DNA of 64,000 nucleotides from Podospora pseudoanserina (lineage: Eukaryota > Ascomycota > Sordariomycetes > Sordariales > Podosporaceae), in the NCBI RefSeq assembly GCF_035222485.1, contig NW_026946672.1:682001-746000 (forward strand), in the 5' to 3' direction. How positions within the stretch are numbered: the first letter of the stretch is position 1; the number at the start of each line of letters is the position of its first letter. The notes beneath the pieces were generated by a model that did not search any database, had not been told where the DNA came from, and saw only the letters and a list, made by a program, of their open reading frames with translations. Below are positions 1 to 12,105 of this stretch, piece after piece. The position numbers and the translations under genes are program-made.

Positions 1-725
1 CATCGGATCAAAAAACACCTCGACGCTCCCCAACTGCAGCTTGTCATTCACATCCGCCACCGCCACACCCTCAATATCGATATCCCCCCCGTGAGCCTTG
101 ATGGTAACCTTCTCCCCCTTGTCGTTCGTCCCCACATAATCACCCTTCATGACACCCCAGTGCCGCCAGCGAAACACCACCCTCGGCGGACCGGCATACA
201 CCTCCAGCACCTCCCACGCAAAAGACGGCATCACCCTCTTGAATGTCTTGTGGCTGGCGTCAAAAGAGGAGTGAGCAGGGCAGTAGAACTCGTTGGGCTC
301 GATGAGGGCGTTGTAGGTCCCGACCGAGAGCATTTGGGCTGCGGTTTGTGGAGGTGAGCCGTTGACGCGGAAGGTGTAGGACTGCGGGGAGGCGATGGTG
401 CGCCATTCAGGGAGGAGGGGTTTGTAGCTGGCTTCGATTTCCCAGTTTTTGACGAGGTTTTCGACTAGGGCGGGGAGGGAGGTGGCTGGGTGGGTTGATT
501 TTTTTGCTGGGGCGGGGGGGGAGAGGGTGGGAAGGGTTAGAAATGGGAGGACAGGGGGGGAAGGTGGGAAAAGGGACGGAACCTACTTTGGAGGTAGAAT
601 TGCCGGGTTTTGGTGTAGTCGGGGGGTTGGCCGTGGCGCCAGGTTGTGGAGGGGTCGGAGAGGACTGCGTCTGGGTTTAGGACGTAGTCTGGGAGGGTGG
701 GAGGGGCGGTTGAGGTGGAGGACAT
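1..725 (-). CDS. Pathogen-related / SnoaL-like protein (3' end cut by window)
   Basis: Two exons on the minus strand, 587..725 and <1..506, joined by an 80-nt intron (GTAGGT donor at 586, CAG acceptor at 507). The start at 725 opens a protein beginning MSSTSTAPPTLPDYVLNPD. After the splice come the conserved-looking blocks FRVNGSPPQTAAQM, FYCPAHSSFDASHKTFKRVM and VVFRWRHWGVMKGDYVG. These match my memory of fungal proteins annotated 'pathogen-related protein', which adopt a SnoaL/NTF2-like fold; their enzymatic role is unknown. No signal peptide is seen, so it is probably cytosolic. The C-terminal end lies outside the window. Confidence 0.72.
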
Positions 726-1861
726 TGTTTTGGAGTGAGAGTTGACACGGATGACGGGCGGTTGGGTGAGATAATGAGATGGAGGAGGAAGAGAGGAATG
801 ATGGGAATGGGTATATATGCCCACTATCACAACCTACCTGCCTCGCACCACCCACCCGAGGATAGAGGTGTGATCGTCTTACTTCCCACAAGTTCCTCAC
901 TGGTGATAGACAACCGTTGGCAGTGCCACCGCAAGGACAGCTGACCTATAACAGCCTTTGGTCCCTGTACTATGCTCTCCTTCGGTACACCGGGACATTC
1001 TGTAAGCCACGGTAGGTAAGTGGTGTGTGGCCGTTGTGGGCCAACCAGGGGACAAGCAATGTCATCTTGGAACCATGGTAGAGGCATTCTTCAGACGCAC
1101 GGCCTAATTGCCGCATGCAGGGTCCCCAAAGTTCGATCCTGTACTGCACGGTAGCTGCATGCTAGCAATATGCTGACATTCGAGATGCGCCAACAGCATA
1201 TCCCACAAATTCTGTGCGACATGCGAAGCCGGGATAGTATGGGCAGAGATCACTCTGTCCTTCGGCATGGCGAAAAACATCACAGAACTATTATTGGTTT
1301 TGAAAGGGGCATAGGGGGACCCTGATATCCATGTGCTCTTTGAACAGAAGGCGGAGAGCAACACCGAATATGCTATGGTGATGCAAAGGTGACGTTGACT
1401 ATAGGACGATGGCTATCAGGTCACGGGTGGACATTACTCCGCACAAGCTCCTCTCAACCGGGAATTTGTGCAACCCGGCGAGTCGTAATACATCACTACC
1501 AACTGCATGAGCACGTAGCAATGAGATCCGTGGACCGAAAAAGAGCGACGGAGGACTCTATTCCAAAGAAAATCTACAATCCAAATTGCCATCCAGCTAG
1601 ACGAACTAGACTGAACAGACATGCGCCTTTTCACACCCTCACCCACCCGCTCGACCCAGTCCAGAAACGCCAGTTCCAGTCATGCGAGGTCTCGATATAA
1701 CGCAGCAACCTGTTTTGGTTCTATTGCTCTCTGAGGAGCCACGGAACAAGAAAAAGACTAACACGACCCAAGAAGAGGTTGTAAGGGATGCTTTGAGAAA
1801 CTAAAAAGAGAACTGGTGATACAAACAAAAATTTGAGCAAGGAACCGTACGAGAGACAGTG
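726..1861. other. Intergenic, no gene seen
   Basis: 1.1 kb between the pathogen-related gene (transcribed leftwards) and the end of ATG27. Only short unsupported reading frames are present. The part next to 725 should hold the promoter of the leftward gene. Confidence 0.6.
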
Positions 1862-3119
1862 TCAGTCATCCCATTCCTCATCGAGCTGATCAATTAGTCG
1901 ATTCTCAGCGTCTCGACTGTGGCGTCTCCCACTTGGGGATCCGGACAGTATATGGTACCCTCTCCTACGAGGGATCAGGCGGCCGCATGATGAGGTCAAT
2001 ATGGTAAACATGTCCTACACCGTAGGTTAGCGGCTATAGTCCAAGGAAACCTAAGTATGACACCAAGACATACCACGATAAAGCTCCAGATGCCAGCCCA
2101 CAGGCTGTAGTTGGGCAGCTGCCTCCAACCCCTGGCGTGGGCCACTGTGCGCTGGTAAAAGACACCTCCAACCACGTAGACCAAGACCGCGATGAAGAAG
2201 ATAATGGCAAAGACACTGCCAGGCCCAACGCTACCAGGTTTGTGGGGCTCGGCGATAGAGCATGCGTGCATTGAACGGACCTCGAAGAAGTAGGCGCACT
2301 CATCCGGATCTGTGCCAACAAATGAAGCAGCCGTAGGTGTATCTGGGTCCCTGTCACAAAGGAAAGAAAATGTGGCCGACTTGCGACGTTGTGTTTTTGG
2401 CTTCTCCTTGCCCTTGTCCTGCTTGTCATCATCTTCGTCCTCCTCATCCTTGTCTTTCGATGCACGCCTTGACTCGGCGTCTTCACCGTCGTTGTCGTTG
2501 TCGTTGTCGTTGTCGTCGTCGTCGTCGTATTCATGGTACTTGTATGTCGCCCCGTCATGGACCTCCCATCTCTTTTCCCTGTTCTTTTCATCTGATAGAC
2601 CACACGGGGATCCCCCTGTATATTGAAGGACAAGTTTGCGCCCTCGGGGTACTAGGTTTCCATCTGATAATCTGTCATGGATCGTCAGCGATGCTGCCGC
2701 CCCAAGCTGTTCCCAGTATAAGGGCGTTCTTACCCTAAAGCATATATTTTGCCCTTGGTTTCATAGTATGCGCTCACGTTCTTCCATAGATCCTTGTCGA
2801 GTCCGACGACATCTTCCACCTCCTTCACGACGGGACTGCAGAAGTTCAATGTAAAGTTTGAGCCATAATCCCAGCCTCTAGCCACATAATCGTCGACAGG
2901 CGAGCCCTTTGGTGGCTTCTCCCCCTCGGGTACAACTACTGCGGTGTCGGGTCGTAGGTCGAAGAAAGCGCCGGCGCCGGTGGTTGCTGTTGCGACACAG
3001 GGTGTGACTACAGGCGTGGATGCGGTGGCTGTCTTTGTAGCCTCCTCGGCGACTGCCTTGCCACTCAGGACAGCAAGGGCGCAGAGAAGGAGGGCTCTGG
3101 ATGGTGTTTGCCGATGCAT
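1862..3119 (-). CDS. atg27: Autophagy protein Atg27 (mannose-6-phosphate-receptor-like membrane protein)
   Basis: Three exons, 2734..3119, 2074..2671 and 1862..2014, give 378 aa with phases that agree. The order is signal peptide (MHRQTPSRALLLCALAV), a luminal domain with cysteines (NFTLNFCSPVV, LVLQYTGGSPCGL), a long acidic Asp/Asn/Glu/Lys linker, a second cysteine (FSFLCDRD), one membrane span (FAIIFFIAVLVYVVGGVFY) and a cytosolic tail ending RLIDQLDEEWDD. The block RGWRQLPNYSLWAGIWSF plus the tail is diagnostic of fungal Atg27, a type I protein that helps Atg9 vesicle traffic between Golgi, vacuole and the pre-autophagosomal site. The last intron (donor GTATGT, acceptor TAG) is needed to reach the conserved tail. 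The Asp/Asn run is encoded by a GTC/GTT-type microsatellite near 2488-2528. Confidence 0.9.
2488..2528. repeat. Trinucleotide microsatellite inside ATG27
   Basis: Alternating gtc/gtt units followed by pure gtc units on the plus strand. On the minus (coding) strand they encode an Asp/Asn tract in the luminal linker of Atg27. Confidence 0.85.
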
Positions 3120-4054
3120 GGCTGAGAATATTTGATGACGTCGAATTTCGAATGGAACGGAGGCGTTCGGTCAAGGATGTTGGGGCTTGCTTGGCTTCGG
3201 GATGCAGATGCGCGCGTTTGCGCCGAGTGGCAGGGGTTGGGCGAAATCGAGTGTTATTGTTCACTGATGAAGTGTCGGTACACGAGGAAGCACAGGAGAC
3301 AGTTGGCGACACGGGCGACGTCGTTCTCGATGTCGTGGCCGTTGGATGATGGAGGGTTGCTCCCAAACGCGACCTTCACAGGTAACCGTTTTAGAAGCCG
3401 ATGCCAACTGGGTCCTGGTCCAAGGAAAAAAGGGAGGCGTTGAATGGGAGCTGTGATTGGCTGCCCCAAGCACAAGGGGCTGGCCCTTGCAGCTGGCAGC
3501 GGGCAGTAGAGTGAAGTGCACATGTCAGAACAAAGCTTAAGGTTTAAGTTGGGGAAACACAATTGCCAGTGGAATGATGAAGCTCCTCATGAAGTGACCC
3601 AAAGAGAGAGAGAGTCAACAAATAGAGCTCAAGCTGTCAGTCTCTACATCCATGGCAGCAGATCTCGGGTCCAAGTCCACCTGGGACTTTGATGCCAAGC
3701 ACAGGGTAGTGTAGAATTGCCAAGGCTGTTGGCCCCTGACCCTCCACACAGCTCATCTGGAAAATGGATTCTCATGGTGCTGCGTCATTGGCTCAGACAA
3801 ACTCAGGCCATCCGGGAAGCGCAGAGCCGACTGTGAACCTCTCTCAGGCCATCCGGGAACTCCAACGCCGACGCGGTAGAGACCATCCATCGTCAACGTC
3901 TTCAACGGGCAACCGTCAGCATCTGGGCCTCCAGCTGATGCCATACCCCGGTATCCGCGGTTTCCACGGGCTCGACAGGGCGCTACTTATATGCGACAAG
4001 CTCCCGCGACAATTGACAGTCGATTAATTAGTCAACACAGCGAACGCAGCAACA
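3120..4054. other. Divergent intergenic region between ATG27 and ERG24
   Basis: 935 bp acting as the promoter region for both genes. It contains a short (ag)n run near 3604 and a 14-bp direct repeat, caggccatccggga, starting near 3806 and 3846. No other gene is supported. Confidence 0.6.
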
Positions 4055-5578
4055 ATGGGCTCCAAAGCACAGCAACCCATCGAGGCGTCGCGCAAGAAGC
4101 CCGAGTACGAGTTCTTTGGACCGTAAGTGCGAACAACCCATCTTGCTGCCCCGCATTTCGCTAATCACTTTTTCTGCAGACCCGGCGCTGCCCTGATCAG
4201 CTTCGTCCTCCCACCCCTCGTCTACGCCATCACCTTTGCGTGTAACGATCTGTCCGGCTGCCCAGCGCCTTCCCTCCTCCATCCCAAAAACCTCGATCTC
4301 AATGTGTTGAAGCGCGAAGTTGGTTGGCCACAAGATGGGTGGCCTGGTCTCTTCAGTTGGGAGGCCACAGGGTGGACCTTGGCTTTCTACCTCTTCAACG
4401 CCATCCTGTACAGAATCCTTCCCGCGACCGAGACCGAGGGCACAGTTTTGCGAAGTGGTGGCCGGTTGAAGTACAGATTCAATGCCTTCTCCACCACCAT
4501 GTTCTGCATCGTTGCTGCCGCCGCCGGTACCATCGCCCAGGGCGCCGAGTTCCCCCTTTGGACCTACATCACCGACAACTATGTGCAGATTCTGACTGCC
4601 AACACACTCATTGCCTATGCGCTCGCGACTTTTGTCTACGTTCGCAGCTTCAGCGTCAAGCCTGGCAACCCCGAGAATCGTGAGCTTGCTGCCGGTGGCG
4701 TTACTGGCAACATGATATACGACTGGTACATTGGGCGCGAGCTCAACCCACGCGTCACCCTCCCCTTCATTGGCGAGATCGACATCAAAGAGTGGATGGA
4801 GTTGCGCCCCGGCATGCTGACCTACATTTTGCTGAACGGGGCTTTCATTGCGAAGCAGTACCGCAACTATGGCTATGTCACCGACAGCATCGTCTTCGTG
4901 GCTGTCGTGCAGACACTTTACGTCTTGGACGGCCAGTACATGGAGCCCGCCATCATGACGACTATGGATATTACCACCGATGGGTTTGGGTTCATGCTTT
5001 CGTTTGGTGACCTTGTCTGGGTTCCATTCATCTACACCCAGCAGACACGTTACCTTGCCACCCACCCACAGACGCTGGGTCCTTTGGGACTTGCCGGTGT
5101 CGGTGCTTTGTTGGTGCTCGGCTTTGCCATCTTCCGCCTGTCCAACAGCCAGAAGAATGACTTCCGCACCAACCCCAATGACCCCAAGCTGGCTCATCTC
5201 AAGTATATGCCCACCAAGGCGGGCACTCGTCTGCTCATCTCTGGCTGGTGGGGCATTGCCAGACACATCAACTACTTTGGTGACTGGCTTCAGGCTTGGC
5301 CCTACAGTTTGCCCACCGGGCTTGCCGGCTACACCATCCTGTCTGCAGGAAGTGCTGCTGTGGATGGCGCGACCAGGATGCTTGACGGCCGCCAGGTTAT
5401 CCCCGGTGAGGCCAAGGGGTGGGGCATCATCTTTACCTACTTTTACGTCTTGTACTTTGCCATTCTGTTGATCCACCGTGACCGCAGAGACGACGAGAAG
5501 TGCGCCAAGAAGTATGGCGAGGACTGGGAGAAGTATAAGAAGACTGTCCGATGGAGGATCATTCCTTACATCTACTAA
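4055..5578 (+). CDS. erg24: Delta(14)-sterol reductase (C-14 sterol reductase)
   Basis: Two exons, 4055..4122 and 4180..5578 (57-nt intron), 488 aa. ERG24 reduces the C14-C15 double bond of the sterol made by CYP51 in ergosterol synthesis, using NADPH in the ER membrane. Seen here: many hydrophobic spans, the family block LLISGWWGIARHINYFGDWL, and the C-terminal signature DDEKCAKKYGEDWEKYKK followed by VRWRIIPYIY. The N-terminal GPPGAALISFVLP is also typical of the ERG4/ERG24 family. The start is chosen because exon 1 encodes the usual short lysine-rich leader ending YEFFGP. A long antisense frame across this gene is a codon-bias shadow. Confidence 0.96.
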
Positions 5579-6125
5579 GGTTGGTAATGATGGCGAATGG
5601 GTTCTGGTGGGAATGGAGATGCAGTGGACATGGGAGAGGGGGCAATGAATAAAACGGTTGGGATCTTGGGCGGACTGGAATAATTTTGGGGCCAGATATA
5701 AATGCAGCAAAAATGTTTGAGTTGAATACATAGCAAATCTACATGCAATACATAATCTAATACCATGCAACAAGACTCCCTCGCTGCTCTGACGAGTGAC
5801 AGTTCGTGCCAGAACTTTCCCCTTTTCCAGGGCGGTGAGCAAACCGTGACAAGCAACAAATTGACTTGATGGCCCGTGCTTTCAGTCCAGCCAACCAACA
5901 CGTGACAAAGTTTCAACAGTGGGTCTCGAAAATCAACCACCAGCGTTGGCTTGGCCAATCCATCAACGCGTGTTTCCGTCCTCAACACTGTAGACGAAAA
6001 ACACACATCGAACCCGACGACGACCGAACCGCTGATCGAATTTTTATCAGCCAACCACACATTCCATCAGACTGCTGTTCTTCTAGAGCCTCGGAAATCA
6101 CGAATTCATCAAACCAGCCGCTACC
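5579..6125. other. Intergenic: ERG24 3' end and Sm D2 promoter
   Basis: 547 bp with no supported gene. It should hold the ERG24 terminator and the promoter and 5' leader of the Sm D2 gene. Confidence 0.55.
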
Positions 6126-6992
6126 ATGTCTGACGTTAACATCCAGTGAGATACTGCCCTGCCAAACCGCCCATCTTATTCAAATCATAGGGGCAGAAGC
6201 TAATTATGCGGTTTTCTGTGATGTAGGGCACTTCTCAACAAGCCTCGTAACGAGTGCACGTAAGTCTGATCCTCTCAAACTCACCCTTTGCAGTCGAAAT
6301 GACGCTGACCTCTTCAATAGTGAGTATGAGATTGCTCAACTGGTACGCATATTCAAACCTGCATTTTCAAACAAGGCAGAAGCCGAGCGAATCGGTGACT
6401 GACTTTTCGACCTTTCGATGATTACAGGAAGCCTATGAGATGAGCAATGGGCCGCTTTCCCTCCTCCAGACGGCCGTCCGCAGTCACTCTCAGGTTTTGA
6501 TTAGCATTCGGTCAAATCGCAAGCTGTAAGTTTGTCATATCAATGAATGAGATGGGATATGGGGGCAATGCTGACCTGAGGTTTTGTCTGCGCGTTTTAG
6601 TCTTGCCAGAGTGAAGGCTTTTGACAGGCATTGCAACATGTAAGTCTTTTTCTATGACTGTTGAAGCTGTTGTTTTCTAGTGCTAACATTCTCTTAGGAT
6701 TCTTGAGAACGTCGTAAGTGGCTACCTGCCGGATAGACGGACACCAGTCCCGAAGCCTTCAAGAGGCCCCCCCGAGGTGAGGCTGACTTTGGTTTTTATC
6801 TGTACAGAAAGAGATGTGGACCGAGACTCCAGTACACAACGGAAAGAAGGGCCGGCCGGTGAACAAGGATCGGTTTATCAGCAAGATGTAAGTGGCACCT
6901 GTGGTTCTTGAGGAGTTAGTTGTACTCTTGGCTGACATGGATTTTGCAGGTTCTTGCGGGGTGATAGTGTCATTCTCGTTTTGCTCAGCTGA
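6126..6992 (+). CDS. smd2: Small nuclear ribonucleoprotein Sm D2
   Basis: Eight exons: 6126..6145, 6227..6259, 6321..6342, 6428..6525, 6601..6639, 6698..6713, 6808..6887 and 6950..6992, giving 116 aa with every phase consistent. The spliced protein begins MSDVNIQALLNKPRNECT and carries the Sm folds: EYEIAQLEAYEMSNGPLSLL, SHSQVLISIRSNRKLLARVK (Sm1), FDRHCNMILENVKEMWTE, and FLRGDSVILVLLS (Sm2). Sm D2 is one of seven core proteins that ring the U1, U2, U4 and U5 snRNAs. Seven introns in 351 coding bases is extreme; exon 6 is only 16 nt. The exon 3 donor (GTACGC) is the weakest splice site. Confidence 0.95.
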
Positions 6993-9074
6993 TTGGATTT
7001 TTTTTGTTGGACCTTGAGGCTGGCCGGAGATAACTAGAGTGGCCTACAAAGTTGGCAAACACAACTGCCGTGCTTCGGGGTCTGGTTGACGGCCAAGAGA
7101 TTCGGACCGTTTCGCTGCCCTCTCCGGGTTGTCGGGTAGCCGGTGGAGACGTGTAAGGTCGGTAAACAGAGGGTTGGGCGGGTGTCATCACACCGTGGCG
7201 TTTTCAGTTTTCAGGGCACTTTGCGAATTTGGCAGATTCTACATTTTTGGACCAACCAGTATAAATAAAAGCTCGGCGTTGCTTTCGCTAATCACCAACC
7301 AAACGTCCTTTGAACATGGACTTGGGTGTCGGTAAGGATGGATAGGTGGGCAAGTAGTTGATTGACACTCGACATGGAAGGGTGGGAGCTCTTTGTGTTT
7401 CTTGGTTCTTTCCGGGAGAAGAACCTGAAGCTCCGTAACCCTGAAGCCGTTGCGCTACGGGATATAGGGCTACCCGAGACGCTCCCAGTTCCCCAAGGAG
7501 CTACACACAGATTGGCCCCTGACATCCATGCGCCGAGCCCATTCCATAACGTCAAGCAGTAGGTACTGTGAGACCACGAGTTACATGTCCGGTGACCCGG
7601 GACGCTGCTGTTGAATCCATGACTACAACAGAGACAATACTGTACAACGTTGCATGACCTGCTGCTGGAGTGGTGTCTTCGTATGTTTGTTTAAGCATGT
7701 TTATACGACACACCGGTGACCAAGAGCATGGATACAGCATTGGAGTCAGGAATGTAACACCAACCATCCGGTTTTCTTCGGCTTTTGTACTGTTTTTGTT
7801 GCAAAGAATGAAGTGAACTTTCACGTCCTCATCATCTCATCACCAGCGGAAGTGATGGTTCGTCGCCGCCTCGCTTGCTTCACCGGCAGCCGTGGCGTCG
7901 GAAAAGGACCGATGCAGGTTCGTACCGTGTAACCGAATTCCTCGCAGCAGAGAGAGAAGATGGTACGGGGAAGGCGACCCGGCACATGGTCGAGTTGGTG
8001 GTTGCGGGGAAGGGTGGAGGGGGGAAGAAGGGGGAGCGGCTGGAGGCTTGTTCGGTGGTGTGGGGCGGAATCCACTGTTTACGACCGTTCAACTGTGGGA
8101 TTCGGCTCGGGTTACAGTGTAACGGTCACTTAAGCGCACCAGAGGGGGGGGATCGTTACTATCCGGCGACGGAAGCCAGCCCCAGGCTTTTCTCTTCGGT
8201 TGGGGAAATGTTTTCACGGCCACCGAAGGAAGGGGGTACTCAATCTGGCGGGTGAAGACTGGCTCACCAGTGCTCACCCTTGACTTTTCATCAGCGCCTG
8301 GTTCGATTGCCCAGTGTACGGATTCCGCATTCATGTACGGTATGACAGGGATCAAGCACTTGCCGAGAGCTTCAAGCTTCTGTGGCGACCAAAGTGCCGA
8401 TCTCCGCCGTCTCCACTAAATTATTCCCGAACATCGTCATCTTATTGACTTTCATCTCGACCTCCAAGCACAGCAGTGGGATTCAATGTCAGCCTCCCGA
8501 GCCTCCCCCGCATTCTGGTCAGGGGAAAGGACGATCTCGTCCGTCAGATTGTCATCCGTGTTCGAGTGCAGCTTGGACGTGATCGGCCCTTTTCGCAACG
8601 GCGATGACCCGGCTTCTCACCCGCCCTCCATCCTCCCACCTGCCCGAACGGATGCGCTGCTACCCTGCAAGGCGCTGCTCTCCATGAATGGATCGAGAGG
8701 CACTTCCTGACACTTCCCTGACTTGAGTCCTGGCTGTCCGGCCACTCCCACGGATCCCACATCTCGGGCTCTTGGGTTGTGCCATCAACTCACCAGGCGA
8801 GCATGCCGAGATGGGATGACGGCTGGCTTCCCGGAAACGGTCCACTGACGTACACAACGAGATTGACCGGCCAGCCAGCCATGAGCATCTCGGGATTAAA
8901 CAATGGAGGGGAGGGGAAGGGACGCAGCCCTGTTAATATATATTGCTGCCCGCATAGCTCCTGTTGGTTTTGTCTCACTTCAGTGCCGTTGTCCGTGGTG
9001 ATCTTCTGCATCTCCCTTGCCAACCTCCGGCAGCCTGCATCTCGCTGCACACATCAACACGAGCAGTTGCCACG
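6993..9074. other. Intergenic, no gene seen; promoter of the GH3 gene at right
   Basis: 2.1 kb without a convincing gene. Short frames on both strands lack family features and start/stop context. The right third contains a TATA-like sequence at 8934 ahead of the beta-glucosidase. Confidence 0.5.
8934..8944 (+). promoter_or_regulatory. TATA-like element of the beta-glucosidase gene
   Basis: The sequence taatatatatt lies about 130 bp upstream of the ATG at 9075, a usual fungal distance. This also favours the 9075 start over an ATG at 9382. Confidence 0.45.
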
Positions 9075-12000
9075 ATGAAGTTCAGCGTGGTGGTTGCCGC
9101 CGCCCTGGCAAGCGGCGCTCTTGCCACTCCCCAATATCCTCCAAAGGTACGCATGTTCCTTCTGTTGAGTCAGTCCTACGCCTCCACTGGCCACGAGCTC
9201 TCCATCGAGCCTCAGTTGTCGTCTACAAGATTCGGTGGTCAGAGCTCTCGAAGCTGTGAACCTGTGTTTGCTTTCTTCTGTTGCTCAACAGTTTGGCTGC
9301 CCTCACGCTTACCTCAGCCGCTGCACAAAACCTCTTTATCCAGATTGATACCGATCTGATCCTGCATGATCCGCAACCAACATGCAGCTTATACATGCAG
9401 CCTTCTGGCTACCCTTTCTTGCTGCCAGAGCCGCACCTGCTGACAACCACGCACAGCTCATCAAGAGAGACCTCGCGTACTCACCTCCCGTCTACCCTTC
9501 GCCATGGATGAACCCGGAAGCCGATGGATGGGCAGAGGCGTATGTGAAAGCTCGGGAGTTTGTCTCCCAGATGACGCTGTTGGAGAAGGTCAACTTGACG
9601 ACTGGTACTGGGTGAGTATCACCTGCTCAGATGGCCCTAACGCCATGACTGACGCTGGTATAGTTGGGCCTCGGAGCAATGTGTCGGTCAAGTAGGAGCT
9701 ATCCCTCGCCTGGGGCTCCGCAGTCTTTGCATGCACGACGCCCCCCTTGGAATCCGTGGAACCGACTACAATTCCGCCTTCCCTTCAGGTCAGACAGCTG
9801 CTGCTACATGGGACCGCCAGTTGATGTACCGCCGTGGTTATGCCATTGGCAAGGAAGCCAAGGGCAAGGGGATCAACGTGATTCTTGGACCTGTCGCCGG
9901 CCCTCTTGGTCGGATGCCCGCTGCTGGGCGAAATTGGGAGGGTTTCTCTCCGGATCCGGTCTTGACTGGAGTCGGCATGGCCGAGACTGTCAAGGGACAT
10001 CAGGATGCGGGCGTGATTGCATGCGCAAAGCACTTTATTGGCAATGAACAAGGTACTTGCAAACAGAACCGGCAAGATGGCTGTAGTTCAACCGCGCTAA
10101 TATGGCCACAGAACACTTCCGCCAAGTCGGCGAGGCTCGCGGTTATGGGTTCAACATCAGCGAGACTCTTTCCTCCAACATTGACGACAAGACGATGCAC
10201 GAGCTTTACCTCTGGCCCTTTGCCGATGCCGTCCGCGCCGGTGTGGGCTCTTTTATGTGCAGCTACCAGCAGGTCAACAACTCCTATGGATGCCAAAATT
10301 CCAAGCTTATGAACGGTCTTTTGAAGGATGAGTTGGGCTTCCAGGGGTTCGTCTTGAGTGATTGGCAGGCCCAGCATACCGGTGCAGCTGCCGCCGCGGC
10401 TGGTCTCGACATGTCGATGCCGGGAGATACCGAGTTCAACACTGGCGTCAGCTTCTGGGGTACCAACCTCACTGTGGCTGTGCTCAACGGTACTGTTCCA
10501 GCTTATCGGATCGACGACATGGCCATGCGTATCATGGCAGCTTTCTTCAAGGTGGAGAAGAGCATTGAACTGGACCCCATCAACTTCAGTTTCTGGTCCC
10601 TCGACACTTATGGGCCCATTCACTGGGCCGCGGGCGAGGGCTACCAGCAGATCAACTATCACGTCGATGTCCGGGCTGACCATGCAAACCTCATTCGTGA
10701 AATCGCTGCCAAGGGTACCGTTCTTCTCAAGAACACCGGCTCCCTGCCCCTGAACAAGCCCAAGTTTGTGGCGGTGATTGGAGAGGATGCCGGACCTAAC
10801 CCCAACGGACCCAATTCTTGTGCCGATCGCGGGTGCAACAACGGCACACTCGCGATGGGCTGGGGTTCTGGCACTGCCAACTTTCCTTACCTCATCACGC
10901 CAGACGCTGCCCTGCAGGCCCAGGCCATCAAGGATGGGTCTCGCTATGAGAGCATTCTGACCAACTATGCGGCATCCCAGACCAGGGCCTTGGTATCGCA
11001 GGATAACGTCACCGCCATTGTTTTCGTCAACGCTGACTCTGGTGAGGGATACATCAACTTTGAAGGCAACATGGGCGATCGCAACAACTTGACACTCTGG
11101 AGAGGCGGCGATAACCTGGTCAAGAACGTTTCCAGCTGGTGCAGCAACACCATTGTGGTCATCCACTCCACCGGTCCCGTTCTCATCAGCGAGTGGTATG
11201 ATAGCCCGAACATCACTGCCATCCTCTGGGCCGGTCTTCCTGGACAAGAATCCGGCAACTCCATCACCGATGTTCTCTACGGCAAGGTGAACCCCTCTGG
11301 CAAGTCGCCATTCACTTGGGGCGCCACCCGCGAGGGCTACGGCGCTGATGTTCTTTACACCCCCAACAATGGCGAGGGCGCACCCCAGCAGGACTTTTCC
11401 GAGGGTGTGTTTATTGACTACCGCTACTTTGACAAGGCCAACACGTCTGTCATTTATGAGTTTGGCCACGGCTTGAGTTATACTACCTTTGAGTACAGCA
11501 ACATCCAGGTTACAAAGAAGAACGCTGGCCCCTACAAGCCAACGACAGGCCAGACAGCTCCCGCGCCGACTTTTGGGAACTTTTCGACGGATCTTAGCGA
11601 TTACCTGTTCCCCGACGAGGAGTTCCCCTATGTCTATCAGTATATCTACCCCTATCTCAACACCACCGACCCGAGGAATGCTTCTGGCGACCCGCACTTT
11701 GGCCAGACGGCCGAGGAGTTTATGCCCCCGCACGCGATTGACGACTCGCCTCAGCCGTTGTTGCCGTCTTCGGGCAAGAACTCTCCCGGTGGCAACCAGG
11801 CGCTGTACGATATCCTGTACGAAGTCACGGCGGATATCACCAACACAGGGGAGATTGTGGGAGATGAGGTGGTCCAGCTGTATGTCTCTCTTGGCGGGCC
11901 TGATGATCCCAAGGTGGTGCTGCGCGACTTTGGCAAGCTCAGGATCGAGCCGGGTCAGACGGCCAAGTTTAGGGGGCTGTTGACGAGGAGGGATTTGAGC

Positions 12001-12105
12001 AACTGGGATGTGGTGAGCCAGGATTGGGTCATTAGTGAGCACACCAAGACGGTGTTTGTGGGGAAGAGCAGTAGGGATTTGGGGTTGAGCGCTGTTTTGG
12101 AGTGA
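9075..12105 (+). CDS. Secreted GH3 beta-glucosidase (Aspergillus BglA-like)
   Basis: Proposed exons 9075..9146, 9457..9611, 9664..10052 and 10112..12105 give 869 aa in phase. Exon 1 encodes a signal peptide ([17 protein letters not shown]). After the splice the protein reads [17 protein letters not shown], with KR as a likely Kex2 site. Conserved GH3 blocks follow: [49 protein letters not shown] and [11 protein letters not shown] with the nucleophile Asp near residue 289. The C-terminal half has SDRG-like [17 protein letters not shown], the [15 protein letters not shown] block and a fibronectin-III-like end. It hydrolyses cellobiose and short cello-oligosaccharides outside the cell. A second possible start at 9382 also encodes a hydrophobic leader; I prefer 9075 because a ctgac branch site precedes the acceptor at 9456. 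Confidence 0.92.

Noticed and set aside
4028-5842. 604-codon open frame antisense to ERG24
   Set aside because: Runs opposite a certain gene; arises from GC-rich third positions. The peptide has no family features.
10000-12042. 680-codon open frame antisense to the GH3 gene
   Set aside because: Same codon-bias shadow; it mirrors the GH3 exon and has no domain.
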